This document shows positions 36,476-47,153 of a DNA stretch of 64,000 bases, piece after piece. The translations under genes and the position numbers were made by a program. The notes under the pieces were generated by a model. That model was not told the origin of the DNA and did not search any database. It was given only the letters and a program-made list of their open reading frames with translations. Location of the stretch: the NCBI GenBank assembly GCA_963969495.1, contig OZ018329.1:142952021-143016020 (forward strand). Direction: 5' to 3'. This DNA comes from Ceratothoa steindachneri. Lineage: Eukaryota; Arthropoda; Malacostraca; Isopoda; Cymothoidae. The first letter of the stretch is position 1, and the number at the start of each line of letters is the position of its first letter.

Positions 36476-39400
36476 TGGGGTAGATTTATATTATATTTCC
36501 TGTTTCCTGGAAGGTCCTGAATTAAAACTGAAATCCTCTTCCATATCACGGAAGTCTTGACCATGTGCTACCTTTTTGATAGCTTGAATGTAAGTTGTTC
36601 TATGTCAGTAAATTAAAACGAAACAAGTATTGTTGTGGAAAACATTTGTCGCCATATTGTAAGCCACATATTTCTATCAATAGAGATAACTAACGTAAAG
36701 CACTTTCACGGTCACAAGGGTGGCTAAAGAGGTGTTTTACAACCTTAAATACTGACCGAAATTAATGATTATTGACGTTGATTTAGAGAACAGAGCTGGA
36801 CGCCGCGAAAAAAATAAATTTGCATACCATTGGCTAAATTGGATAAGACTACAATGTTTCGTCTTCGATTTTACATTAAGATTATTGTATTTGTGATAAC
36901 CAGGGAAACGGATGTAATGGACTTTAGTAACAGACGAGATAAACAGAGTGGCAATGGGGACAATTGTGGGATAGAGGATACGGATACGGGAGGCATTAGG
37001 ACAAAATTGAAGATTTTTCAAAACTTACCTCTACGAAGACGGACAGACTGAACGATCCTCCCAAAGGTGCAGCCTAGCATCGTTTGATCTAAAAAGAGAT
37101 AGGTAGAGAGGCAGGGAGTTAAAGGATTCGTGTTCGAGTGGTAAGGTATCCATATCTACTGTAAAAAGTTCGATGGTTGTTCTTTGTCTCAATCTTGTCA
37201 CTCCCTTGTTAAGCGCACTCTGTGTAACCAATGTAAGAGTTTGTCCGACCTTTCATTGTGAATTTCCCCCTTAGAAGATTTTTTGACAGGTTCCTCTGCG
37301 TATTTACCCTTGCTTCAAACCGCATAAGAAATATGATTCCTTTTTCAAGTGAAAGCTGCCTTCAAGTGAGACAAAGTGGCTACACGTTCAGTTGGATGAA
37401 AACTCTCCTTAACTACAAGTTAGATAACCTTCCAATAATAGATTACTTGCATTCAAGTGAGGGAAATGGTACTACCATACAGAACATGGAAAAGACAATA
37501 TGGTCATTGATAAATAGAGGATTCGAGACGCTGTACTTATGGATGCAAACGTTGTAAGACGATCCTATCGTTTATGTATGGAAGCGTTGTAACAAGATTA
37601 TATAGAGCAGTTGTGGACAGAATTGCTTATACCCAGAAGTTATTCGTCAATGGAGGATTGATAGTGAGGCTCATTAACTCCAATGTTAGCTTTTGCATGG
37701 AACGACTCGGTGGAATTTCCTTCAAGGTTAAAAGAGGATTGTTTGTACTTCTGTTCGAGTGTGTGTGGGCGCGTATATGAATTTCGTCTTAACAAGTTTT
37801 CATTTTCTCGTCTGTGTAACGTGCCATCAAGATGTTTATAATAAATGTTTCCTGCTACAAAGCCTTTGCTCTTTATGTAATTAATTCGAGGCAAACGATA
37901 TTATTATCGATTAGAATGATAAATTCTCAGATTATTACGCCAAGTAAAATTATTACCCAATCGATTTATACTCATAGCTTCTCAGTTCGAGGAAGCTCTC
38001 TCTTACGATCGAATACGTTTGACAAACGGCTTAAGCAGATTTTCCCAAATATACAAACAATCCGTTTTGGATATAAATTTGGATCTTAATCATTAATGAA
38101 GGCTATTTATTATCCAGTGGTTTATATAAAGGTAAATCTTATGGAATAAATGAAAAGAAAGTAAAATTGGATTGAAATGGAGAGATATTTTTTTTTAATT
38201 TGTGCCTTGTCTCTCCGATACAAAAAGGTTAATAGCTTCTCATCTAGATTTTGAAATTTAATTTATTGTTTCATTTGACTAAGGGAATGGCGAAAAAATT
38301 AGATGCCATGTTATTAATACAATCCCTGTGAATATTTTTAGAGAAAGGAGACAAAGGAAAGAGGAACAATACTCCCGTTCATCGAAGATAAAAATAATGA
38401 TAAATATGATTGGAAGTAGGCGAATATTAGTTTACTAACAAAAAGTACGATTCATGAAACGAAAACAATTAAACATTTGAAAAAACATAATTACTCCTCC
38501 ATGCGCTATAATTAATACAGAAAAATACAGTTATATGGTAGATACTGACAGAAAAAATCAAAGTTTAATGAATATCAGGTGTGACTAATGGGCAAGAAAT
38601 GATAGTTCAAAATTTTTATAAACACTTTGAAATAACCATCCAATATGCAAAAATAATGGAGGAATAATGAAGGAGCTGGCATTTGAACTTTGACTTTGGT
38701 GAATTTTCTGGCTACCGTTTATTCACTGTTTTGGGGATATCAGGTATAATGCTATAAATCGAATTCTTGGGGGCAAAATAAGGACACAGAAAGACGAATT
38801 GTAGGCTTTAGAAAGTTTCTAAGAGAGGGTTAATGAATGACAAAATTGATGTTAGTTTATTTCTTTTATAAAATTTGAAAAAACATCCCAAATAAAGATA
38901 GTTTTATAGATTGAGAGAAGATAAAATTGGATGTTGGATCTTTCTCAATAATCAAGAAACCAAGTTTGTTTATATCTTCTTTTACGTGGGAATTGAGTTA
39001 AGATTTCAATAAAAATATAAAATTTCACCTGAATATTTATTCTTATGATATATTAATAAATCATTCTTTTTATTTTTGACCCTACATAAGGAATAACTTT
39101 GGCAGATTTTGTCCGTTTCCACCTAAATGTACAAATAAAAATGTAATTATTTTCTCAATTCCAAGATTAGACTTTGCTCGTTATAAGATATATCCTTTTT
39201 AATCTAACATAATTTTCCTTAAAATAATTAAATATATTGTACTTACCGTAAATTTAAATATTGAGCCATTCTATATTGTTTATTACTACACATTTAAAAC
39301 TGGTTCGAAAATTTTGCGATAATGGCTACGTAAAAATGTTCTAATGTCAAGAGCAATTTAAACCATCAGGTCGAAACATTCTTTCTAAAGTTAATCCAGT

Positions 39401-39655
39401 AGTAAAATTTATTGCCCCGTTTGTCTGCGAGTACCCTTACCTCTCCTTCAGATATATCATAAATAATGGGATAGTTAATGAGGCCCCAGCAATAGTAAAA
39501 ACACTCTAACCATTCCAATTCGACTTCTCATAAAATGAAGCACACCTCCATTTCGCCGCAACCCAAACCCTCATCTCCTCAGTAATTATGGGGAAGCAAT
39601 GCAACTCAGTTAATCTGCAACTTGCCACGCCTTTCCTTCTCTAAAGGAGTGACGA
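36476..39655. other. Gene-free AT-rich interval
   Basis: ORFs of 60-100 codons (for example 37258-37557 plus and 37640-37894 minus) lack recognisable domains. A TATA-like and AATAAA-like pair around 37770-37845 could be the edge of an old LTR, but nothing else supports it. Confidence 0.35.
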
Positions 39656-39660
39656 AGCAT

Positions 39661-39748
39661 AAAGAAATTCTTTCACATTATTTTCCTAAACGAAAAACGA
39701 AAAAAAAGAAATTCTTTCACATTATTTTCCTAAACGAAAAACGAAAAA
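39661..39748. repeat. Perfect 44-bp tandem duplication
   Basis: Two identical 44-bp units starting 'aaagaaattctttcacatta' at 39661 and 39705. A young duplication, probably by slippage or end joining at the A-rich edges. Confidence 0.9.
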
Positions 39749-39799
39749 AAAGAAAAATGCTGCTGCAGTAGAAAACAAAACTAATAAGTATGTAAATAT

Positions 39800-40840
39800 T
39801 TTTGGCAGATAGTGATAAGGAGATTTATTTGGATAGAGGTGTTGCTCATGCTAAGGATAGGCTTGTCATTCTACCTGATCATGAAGCTTCATATTCATCG
39901 AAGTTAGAGAAAAACTACGATGAGATTAGAAAAAGTTCGCTTACTAGTATGGCAAAAGGCTGAGGCCAACTGCAACAATAGCAACTACAGCTCTTTTTGA
40001 TGCACGTATAATCCCAGATGACAACACCAGAAAAATGATTGATAAGACTAAATCAAAAGAGAACATGGTAAAGTAATGTGAGAACTAGGGCAAGAGTTTG
40101 ACGAAAAGGTTAGGTAAGAGGGGTAGGTGATTTCAAAGGGCCTCTATGATTGCTGGATTAACCGGACCACTCTAAAGCTGGCAGCTGAGGGCAGTGACTA
40201 ATCTTTTCCTTCAAAAATAAAACAAGAACACAATATTGTTGCTAGTGAATATGGTAGCAATTCTCTATCCTATTTTACACTAGTGAAATCCGCCAAAGAG
40301 TAACCGCAATCCGAACAGTTTGCTAAGGTCCTGTTTAACCTGGCTCGAAGAGTGAGTGCAATTGAAAAACCGATGTAAATTGAAAGAGATTTAACAAGCG
40401 TGAATAATGCTCTCAATGTGGGGTAAGGCAGAAGTTAGAGTTGCATTTGGGGAGAAAGCTGGTCTCGTCAGTGTACACCTTCCAAACAGCAAACTCGTAA
40501 GGTACCCCTGCACGTCTCATCATTGACCTTGATGGCCGTACTCTTTCAGTTAATAAATTATCTAGGCCAATATGAATGTTTCTAGATTCAGCTACGGACT
40601 TGGATATCAATAGATCCTTCACTCGTATCTCCGCTGGACCTTTACTGATCTGGCTGCCAGACAATATCATTCAACTTCTCTCAACGGATCAACATAATGG
40701 CCTTATCATTCTTTTTGCTTCATGCAAGGCTCTTTCTGTTGAAAATTCAACTATTGAACCACAGTTGCTGGCTCACCACAGCAAACAGATTCTTTATGCT
40801 CTAGGTGCCAAAGAATGGATTAAAATTTGGGCACTTTAAG
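39800..40840 (+). pseudogene. Broken coding-like sequence of unknown family
   Basis: Successive plus-strand frames read as protein-like sequence with few gaps: 'GVAHAKDRLVILPDHEASY' (about 39838), 'TALFDARIIPDDNTRKMID' (about 39985), 'SKGLYDCWINRTTLKLAAEG' (about 40135) and 'VLFNLARRVSAIEK' (about 40330). Then 'AEVRVAFGEKAGLVSV' (about 40432) leads into an open frame at 40576-40839 containing 'FTRISAGPLLIWLPDNIIQL' and ending 'GAKEWIKIWAL'. Composition is more balanced than in the flanks. At least five stops or frameshifts. I do not recognise a family. An old viral insertion or a decayed cellular or transposon gene would all fit. It is not any RT, integrase or transposase that I know. Confidence 0.5.
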
Positions 40841-40845
40841 AATCT

Positions 40846-41217
40846 TTAATTATTTAGGAATATATTAATGTAGTACATTAATCGTACATATTCAGCGTAA
40901 AAGTAAACACTCCTGGATTGAAGGGCGTAGTCATATCCTCTTTCAGCTGAGCTGAAATAAAGTCCCAAAGAAACGAAGTCCTTGACCATGTGATGCCACT
41001 TGTGGTAAGAACTGCTTGATATGCCCAGATTAAATAAATCCTCCAAATAAATCTTGGCTCTGATGATCTGAATGAGAAGATTGAATGCATGGAGAAAATC
41101 GAGGTATAGTGGCATCAAGACAGGCAGCTGGATGAGTCTTCTGGCATAAGTATCAGGACAGCAGATCTCAACTGTGATTGTCGCAACATTAGGGAAATGT
41201 TTCATTATCACTCCCAT
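40846..41217 (-). other. Ambiguous coding-like segment next to the unknown pseudogene
   Basis: A 123-codon minus frame is open across this segment. The plus strand, read with a few stops, also looks protein-like ('VKVNTPGLKGVVISSFS', 'AEIKSQRNEVLDHVMPLVVR' and 'GSDDLNEKIECMEKIEV'). Because the plus reading follows directly on the unknown sequence ending at 40839 and has a soluble-protein composition, I favour it as a continuation of that relic, with the minus ORF as shadow. Neither reading matches a family I know. It ends where the LINE at 41281 begins. Confidence 0.3.
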
Positions 41218-41280
41218 GGAAGAATCCTAACATTGAGATAGTTGTAAATTGAGTCTGAGACCTCTGCTAAGTACTAAGGA

Positions 41281-42426
41281 TCTGTTTTGGGTTCCTTGCT
41301 ATTCTTAATTTATATTAATGATCTTGACATAGGTATAAGTAGTGACCTGAGTAAATTTGCTGATGATACTAAGCTAGGTAGGGCCATTAGGGCTGATTCT
41401 GATGCTGTTGTAGTGCAGGAGGAATTGACCATTCTGTCCAATTGGGCCGAGAAATGGCAAATGAAGTTTAACATAGACAAATGTAGTGTACTTAGTATAG
41501 GTAGAAATAATCCATTGAATAGTTATAAATTAAATGGGAGAAATTTAGGGAGGACCGATTGTGAGAGGGACTTGGGTATTTTGGTAAGTTCAGACCTTCG
41601 TCCTAGAAAGCAATGCCTAAATGCTAAGAATAAAGCTAATAGGATATTGGGATTCATTAGGAGGAGTGTAAGCAATAAGAGGGCTGAAGTCATTCTAAAA
41701 CTGTATCTGGCGCTAGTTAGGCCTCATCTAGAATATGAAGTGCCATTTTGGTCACCATATTATAGGAAGGATATTGATTTGCTTGAGTCTGTGCAGAGAA
41801 GGATGACAAAGATGATTGGTGGGCTAAGGAACTTACCTTATGGTGAAAGGCTCAGAAAACTAAATCTACATACATTGGAAAGGAGAAGAGTCAGAGGGGA
41901 ATTGATTGAAGTCTTCAAATGGGTAAAAGGATATATAAAGGGGATCTGGGTAAGGTTCTTATACTTAGTGAACATGACAGGACACGTAGCAATGGGTTTA
42001 AACTTGATAAGTATAGGTTTAGGAAGGAGATTGGGAGGAATTGGTTTACAAATCGTGTGGTAGATGAATGGAATAGGCTCACTAGACATGTGATAAGAGC
42101 CTCCTCTCTGGGTAGTTTTAAGAATAGATTAGATAAATATATGGATGAAGCTGCTAGATGGGACTGACTTTTTTTATGTACATATGTATATATTTTTCTA
42201 AGGAGTGGGGAGATTATATTTTGCGGTTGCATGAATGGACATAATCCTCTGGATGCATTTTATGTATATTGTAGATTAGATCTGACGAACTCCTGTAAAG
42301 GGTGACAATGTTGATGACTTTTCTCTGGTAAGAAATCTTTTGTGTGTTGACTGGAACAGGAGCTGCCAAGTGTAGGCCATGAATGGTCTTTTGCAGTCTC
42401 CTTCTTTTCTTATGTTCTTATGTTCT
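41281..42426 (+). mobile_element. 5'-truncated CR1-like LINE, relatively young
   Basis: It begins inside the RT, at the codons just after 'GVPQ', and runs to the 3' end at two tandem 'ttatgttc' octamers (about 42409-42426). The 3' UTR contains 'aggagctgccaagtgtaggc', shared with 22112. 8-bp 3' repeats instead of poly(A) are typical of CR1-like LINEs. Only one frameshift separates the RT C-terminal half from the stop, so this is the best-preserved LINE in the window. It cannot move, since endonuclease and most of RT are missing. Confidence 0.85.
41287..42167 (+). pseudogene. CR1-like RT, C-terminal half, one frameshift
   Basis: The frame from 41287 reads 'GSLLFLIYINDL', then 'KFADDTKLGRAI' with the catalytic aspartate pair. 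It continues with 'WAEKWQMKFNIDKCSVLSIG', 'ERDLGILVSSDL' and 'ALVRPHLEYEVPFWSP'. At about 41930 a one-base shift moves the correct frame to 41919-42167. That frame holds 'NWFTNRVVDEWNRLTRHVI', 'SFKNRLDKYMD' and a natural stop at 42165-42167. The part shown is the palm, thumb and C-terminal region. The N-terminal RT half and endonuclease are absent by 5' truncation. Confidence 0.88.
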
Positions 42427-42544
42427 TCTTCTTAATATATCTCTAAAAATGAGTCTAAGCGTGATTTGTTTAACCAAACAATATTCACTAAATAAGGAGA
42501 TTGATTTTTATTATTATATTTTTATCCAGCAATACAAATGCATC

Positions 42545-42984
42545 TCAATATGTCAATAAAAGTATGAATTTGAATTGGATACCGTTATAAGTGATATCCA
42601 TTATATCCTTTAATATCTTGTAAAGGGGTTCGAAGGGGAAAATTGGCATTCAAAAATGCAAAATGATGTTAGTTGGAGTTATCCTATCCAAACAAGAATG
42701 CTATATTTTAACTCCCTATGATAAAACAACATAATTTAGACAGACTTTTGTTATGATATTTCTTCAGATTCTAACATCTTATAGAGGCATCCTAAAGGGT
42801 AAAACTGGCCAATTACAACTACAATTGAAAAAAAGTAATATATTTCCTATCCAAATAATAATGTCATGTTTGAATTCCTCATGAAAAAAGAACTTAGATA
42901 ACACCCACTTTTTTATGATTTCCTTCAGATTCGTGTTTACACATGAGTATGAGTCGCTTCCCCTACAAAAATAAGACTGGTAAG
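42545..42984. repeat. Degenerate ~150-bp tandem repeat
   Basis: Three diverged units share 'cctatccaaa', 'tatgat', 'cttcagatt' and 'aactgg' in the same order (for example 42688-42800 and 42850-42985). The last unit runs into the left end of the palindrome arm. Confidence 0.4.
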
Positions 42985-43194
42985 TTGCAGAAGTTTAGGC
43001 CAAAAATGGTAGCCTCGAAGCGGGTGGACCTGTGAATAAACACCATAAACTATGATGAGAAAGGAAAAGCATGGGAATCCAAAGGCCTACCCTTTACAAA
43101 ACCCCCAGGACAAAAATCTACTTAAGTGTAGATAAAAAACGAACAAAAAGGAAGGGTAAAGTATATGGAAGGGGAAATATATTCAATAATTACA

Positions 43195-43560
43195 TAAAGA
43201 CATACTTAAATGCTCAGCCCCTAAGTTGTCCTTTCCAGCGATGTGGACAACCCTAAACTTATGGGCCTGCAGAGCTTGAGCCCACTGAAGCAGTCTGTCG
43301 TTCTTGCCCTTGAATGTTGACAGGTAGAAGAGACGCTTGTTGTTCACGTTCAAAACAATCTATCGGATTTTCACAGTATGACAACAGGAAAACAGTGAGA
43401 GGAAGAGAAGCGCTGGATGATTCCTGGCTGGAAGAGGTCTCTACCTCCATTTCAAATGCAAGCCTAAGGTAAATGGGTACTGGGTAGCTTTTTGCATGTA
43501 TAGGATTGGTGGTCAACAAATTAATATCATGAGAAAGGGTGGAGATACAACCTGGTTCAT
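43195..43560 (-). pseudogene. Ty3/gypsy RT linker and RNase H remnant, left arm
   Basis: 'LSNEPGCISTLSHDINLLTT' and 'IHAKSYPVPIYLR' match the segment preceding gypsy RT ('FxDxPGxTxLxxHxIxLxxxxPIRxKPYPxP'). After a large deletion, the RNase H/connection end follows: 'NDRLLQWAQALQAHKFRVVH' and 'IAGKDNLGAEHLS', then a stop soon after, as at the C-terminus of a pol in which RNase H is last. RT catalytic motifs are missing. Confidence 0.75.
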
Positions 43561-43934
43561 TAGAGAGAACAACCCGGTACCCACCCATTAGTTCTTGGAG
43601 TTGGGATAGGTGAACCTGTTGCAGTGTTCCAAACTTGAGGGGGTTCAGAGGAAGGAGAATCAATACTACCATCGGGTGTCAAAGGTAGAAGGAAGTTGTT
43701 CGAGTCTCCTTCCTCGGCAATGCTTAGTCCTTAAGAGCCAGAAATTCCTCCAAGGTGGAAATTTCGTCTAGAACTTCCATTCGCTGCACCTGGGCCATGC
43801 CATTATATTTTTTTAAAAGGTTAGCATGATAGAAACTTGGTTTAGGAGGAACCTTGATGAGATAATCTACCTTACCCCACCTTCAAGTACCTTATACGGG
43901 CCATTTCAGGCTACAAGAGGTTTACTGGTGACAC

Positions 43935-44447
43935 TCAGCATGAGGGCCTAAAATTCATCGCCCGGTTAAATTGCCGGTCCTGTGACTTAAGGTAGAAATC
44001 AGTCTTGTACCGTGAGCTGCTGACTTCAGCATGTTGGGCAGCAATTTTAGAACATTCGGTCAACTTTCCCTGCAGCTCGATGACGTACTGAAACCTGGTC
44101 TGGTCGTCGTCCTGGAGGTTTCGCTCTTCCCACAGATCTCGGAAAACGGTTAGTAGGCCACGGAATGAGCGGCCATATAACAACTGAAAGGCCGAAAACC
44201 CAGCTTGGTCACTCGGAAGTTCCCTATGGGCAAATAGTGTAGGAATGAGGTAACTGTGCCATTCTCGAAGCTTCTCCGAACACAACTTACGGAGACTAGC
44301 CTTCAAAGGGTCATGAATTCTGTCAATCCTTCCGTTTCCACTGGGGTTGAAAGGTATGGTGAAGATCGTTTTGACAGCCAGCAGTTCGTGAAGTCCTTTA
44401 ATTAGGTTAGATGTAAATTGAGTTTCACGGTCAGATAGAATTACCAA
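43935..44447 (-). pseudogene. Ty3/gypsy integrase core, left arm
   Basis: A 170-codon open frame. 'MVILSDRETQFTSNLIKGLH' carries the second catalytic Asp of the DDE triad. 'PFNPSGNGRIDRIHDPLKAS' lies where 'YHPQxNGxVERFNxxLK' is expected, so the catalytic Glu is replaced by Asp. 'FAHRELPSDQAGFSAFQLLY' and 'GRSFRGLLTVFRDLW' are the conserved C-terminal core. The first catalytic Asp lies upstream in a broken frame. It differs from the right-arm copy by a single residue (Gly against Glu in 'GNxRI'). Inactive by truncation and triad change. Confidence 0.85.
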
Positions 44448-44965
44448 GGGATTCCCACTCGAAAAAAGATTACGGTAAGTAAGGATTCGGCGATGGACAC
44501 AGAATCAATATGCTCTAAGAGCACAGCCTCTAAAAAACACTGTGGCAAAATCAATTAGGATAAGGATGAACCTGTGAGCGTCAGAAGATGGGGGACAAAG
44601 AGGTCCACCACGATGGGCATTGGCTGAAGAGGCACCGGTCGCACACGTCATTTGGTCGAAAAGCGTTGGCACTTATCAATGGACTGCAGAAAGCATGATT
44701 TTTTGTTTTGGAACCTATATGGCGACTGCCTTCTTGGGCGTAAGTCGCGAGAATCAAGAGAGCCTAGCACTAGGCTAATTTAAAATACAAATATGAAAAC
44801 GATATAAAAGGAAGATCACAACAATCAGGAAGCAATCTCCGGCGTCTGGAAGAGGTCCCCCTCCCCCCGGTTTAGGAGCGGACGACCTACAAAAAACAAC
44901 AACAACAATAACAAAAAACAAAAACAAAAAACTAGTTAAATACAAGGGAGAAGGCCAGCCCACCC

Positions 44966-45253
44966 CTAAAAGTCAACAAGTCCACCAGTCAATGTGCACG
45001 AACTCGTCCCAAGTACAAAGGACAGGCGGTAGCGACCCCGCCCATCCCGGTACCGGAACAGGTAACGTGCGCAAAGATCACCCAGACTGGGACATTCGAA
45101 AACAATGTGCCGAACAGTCTGGGGGACGACGCAGTCGTGGCAATAAGGCGCAGGCGAACGCTCCATCAAATATCGATGCGTTACACGAGTGTGTCCAATT
45201 CGGAGACGCCAGAAAACGACCTGAAGCCGTCGCGGCATTGGGTATAGGTCCAT
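44966..45253 (-). pseudogene. LINE ORF2 C-terminus with CCHC knuckle, left arm
   Basis: 'VFWRLRIGHTRVTHRYLMER' and 'YCHDCVVPQTVRHIVFECP' form the C-terminal C2HC nucleic-acid-binding motif of I/R1/jockey ORF2. A G-to-A change makes TAG right after 'GGLVDF', where the right arm has TGG, so this copy stops ten codons early. Confidence 0.85.
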
Positions 45254-45501
45254 GGGAATAGTCGCGGCGCAATGGCACGCAACTTTAAGTTCCGTTTGAC
45301 CGTCTCACATATTCTTTACCAAGAAGTCTGAAAAGCTGCCGTTTTCCTCCCATGTAGTTGGTGTGAGGAAGAGCACAACGCTGGTCCGGTCACAGAGGCC
45401 TCGCGTACTCATTGGCGCGCTCATTCCCGGCAATTCCTACATCTCCAAAAACCCAGCAGAAGATAATCTCGACATCCGCCCGGCTTGTCAAAACCGTGGC
45501 G

Positions 45502-45969
45502 TCAGTCACGGATATCGCGAACCAGGGGATGCGGATATTCCAATGCCCCGAGGGCACTCAGAGCGCTTTGTGAGTCGCTATAGATCACAATCCAGTCTAC
45601 GAATCGGGCACGTCGCGCAATCTCCCATACTGAATGGTGTATTGCCATTAGCTAAGCCGTGAAGACAGACGCAGCGCCTAGCTGAGTCCCGCTGACTTCA
45701 AACAGAGAGGATACAGCGTGGACGCCGATCCCCTCTTGGGACTTGGAGCTATCTGTATACACTGACACGGTTCCAGCGTGACACGAAGTGTGCTCCAAAA
45801 AGTTCGAACGCAATATTACCGGCGCTGGACAAGTTTTGGGAGCAAAGGCGTGGCGACAAATAGCCAAATGTGGTACCCTCCAGGGTGGCGTCCTGGGCAG
45901 AACCAGGGGCGCGACTGGCCCAAGAGATATAACTAGCTCTCGAAGGAGTTTCCTAGCCCTAAATTCCAA
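45502..45969 (-). pseudogene. LINE RT-RNase H linker and RNase H, left arm
   Basis: The open frame 45652-45969 contains 'LGPVAPLVLPRTPPWRVPHL' and then 'VYTDSSKSQEGIGVHA' with the first RNase H catalytic Asp, ending with 'SVFTA' near the catalytic Glu. A stop follows where the right arm reads on. The remaining motif, 'YSDSQSALSALGAL', is intact below it to 45502. RNase H removes template RNA in I-type LINEs. Confidence 0.8.
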
Positions 45970-46447
45970 GGGCTTAGAGTATGACTGGCGTCTCTCAGTG
46001 GCCTAGGAACCGTTGAAATCAGCTGCAGATGCAGTGAGAGCTTTTGGGCGACTGAGGGAGGCGCCGGGCTCGCGCGTACACGAGAGTAATGCACTGCACG
46101 CGGCGTAAAGCGAGTGGCATCTCCAGAGCATGGACCAACAGGCTATCAATTTTGGGCGGTGCGGAATGCACTGGTCACAAGGCGACCTAGCCCTAGCCCG
46201 ACGAAATTCAGCGACAGTGAAATCGTTCGGGCGACGCTTATAGCGCATGTAGGCATAACGCTTCTGTTTGAGGGCCGTCTCCTACTTGGCCGATTACCAT
46301 GGGAGTGGTTGACGTGCAAAACTGGCAGACGTTTTGAGAATAGTAGTGAGGCCCAGGGCAACGACTTTGTCGCAGAAGAACTCAACGGCCTCATCTAGCA
46401 ACCTTAACTACTAGACTGAAATAGTGATTTCAGTCATTTCCTGAAAT

Positions 46448-47153
46448 GTAGGCCACCACGCCCAAGCTAAGCACCAACAAGGTGGGATCTGAGGCGGCGG
46501 TTGCCCTGAAAATGATATTTGAATATGAAAGTGATTACTACCATAGAGGTAATGGAACATGTCCCCCAATCAAAATCAGGCTGTGCATCCGAAACACACA
46601 AAGATAGATGAAGGCCAGAAAATGTAGCGGTTCTCGGACAGTGATACATAAACTAATCCACGTTTAGAACACCTATCTCAAGCTCTACGAACAGATTAGC
46701 CAAGACTTGTCCCTTGGGATCTATTGAATAATCTCACTAGAGTGGATGCCTGCTGTTCAGATCTTCAAGCTAGAAAAAGGGCCTTGGCAACCGGGCCACG
46801 ATGCGGCGAAAGTCCCCCGCGCTGAAGTCAGCTGACGGTGAAATGTATGCAGAAATGATAGTATACCTCTAATCCAGGTTCTGCTCTACAGCCACTGCCT
46901 GAAAAGAGAAGTATAAGGTGAAAGGAAGAAGGAAGATAACATGCCGGGTGTAAACCGCGCATCCCCGAACCCGGCCATCCCGTGGTGGTGGGGTCGCTAG
47001 ATCCTTATACCACGGTTGGGTGGGCAGGAGGCACGCGCCTAGCATGGTCTCCCTCAGAAAAAATAGCTAACAAGGAACGGGACGAGACAAGCCTCCAAAA
47101 CTCCTCCTAGTTGGCCCGGAGTCCACGGCAATTCCATTGAAGGAATATGTTCT
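46448..47153 (-). pseudogene. LINE endonuclease, left arm, broken
   Basis: Mirror of 52285-52990. Pieces include the 'QWNCRGLRAN' start of an EEP-type endonuclease, a beta-strand block around 'AVYTRHVI', and the 'DLNSRHPL' active-site segment. Multiple stops. See the right-arm entry for motif detail. Confidence 0.65.

Larger units (their letters stand above)
43195..44745 (-). mobile_element. Ty3/gypsy fragment, left arm: IN then RT/RNase H
   Basis: On the minus strand, from 44745 downwards: a broken integrase zinc region, the integrase core (43935-44447), the post-integrase 'FYHANLLKKYN' (about 43800-43832), the N-terminal RT linker (43440-43560), and the RNase H end (43195-43310). LTRs, gag, protease and most of RT are missing. 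The integrase-before-RT order is unusual for Ty3/gypsy (see findings). The RNase H piece keeps 'LLQWAQALQA', with Trp where the right arm has Cys. Confidence 0.8.

Noticed and set aside
41838..42232. Minus-strand ORFs of 83 and 105 codons
   Set aside because: Antisense shadows of the LINE RT C-terminal coding sequence.
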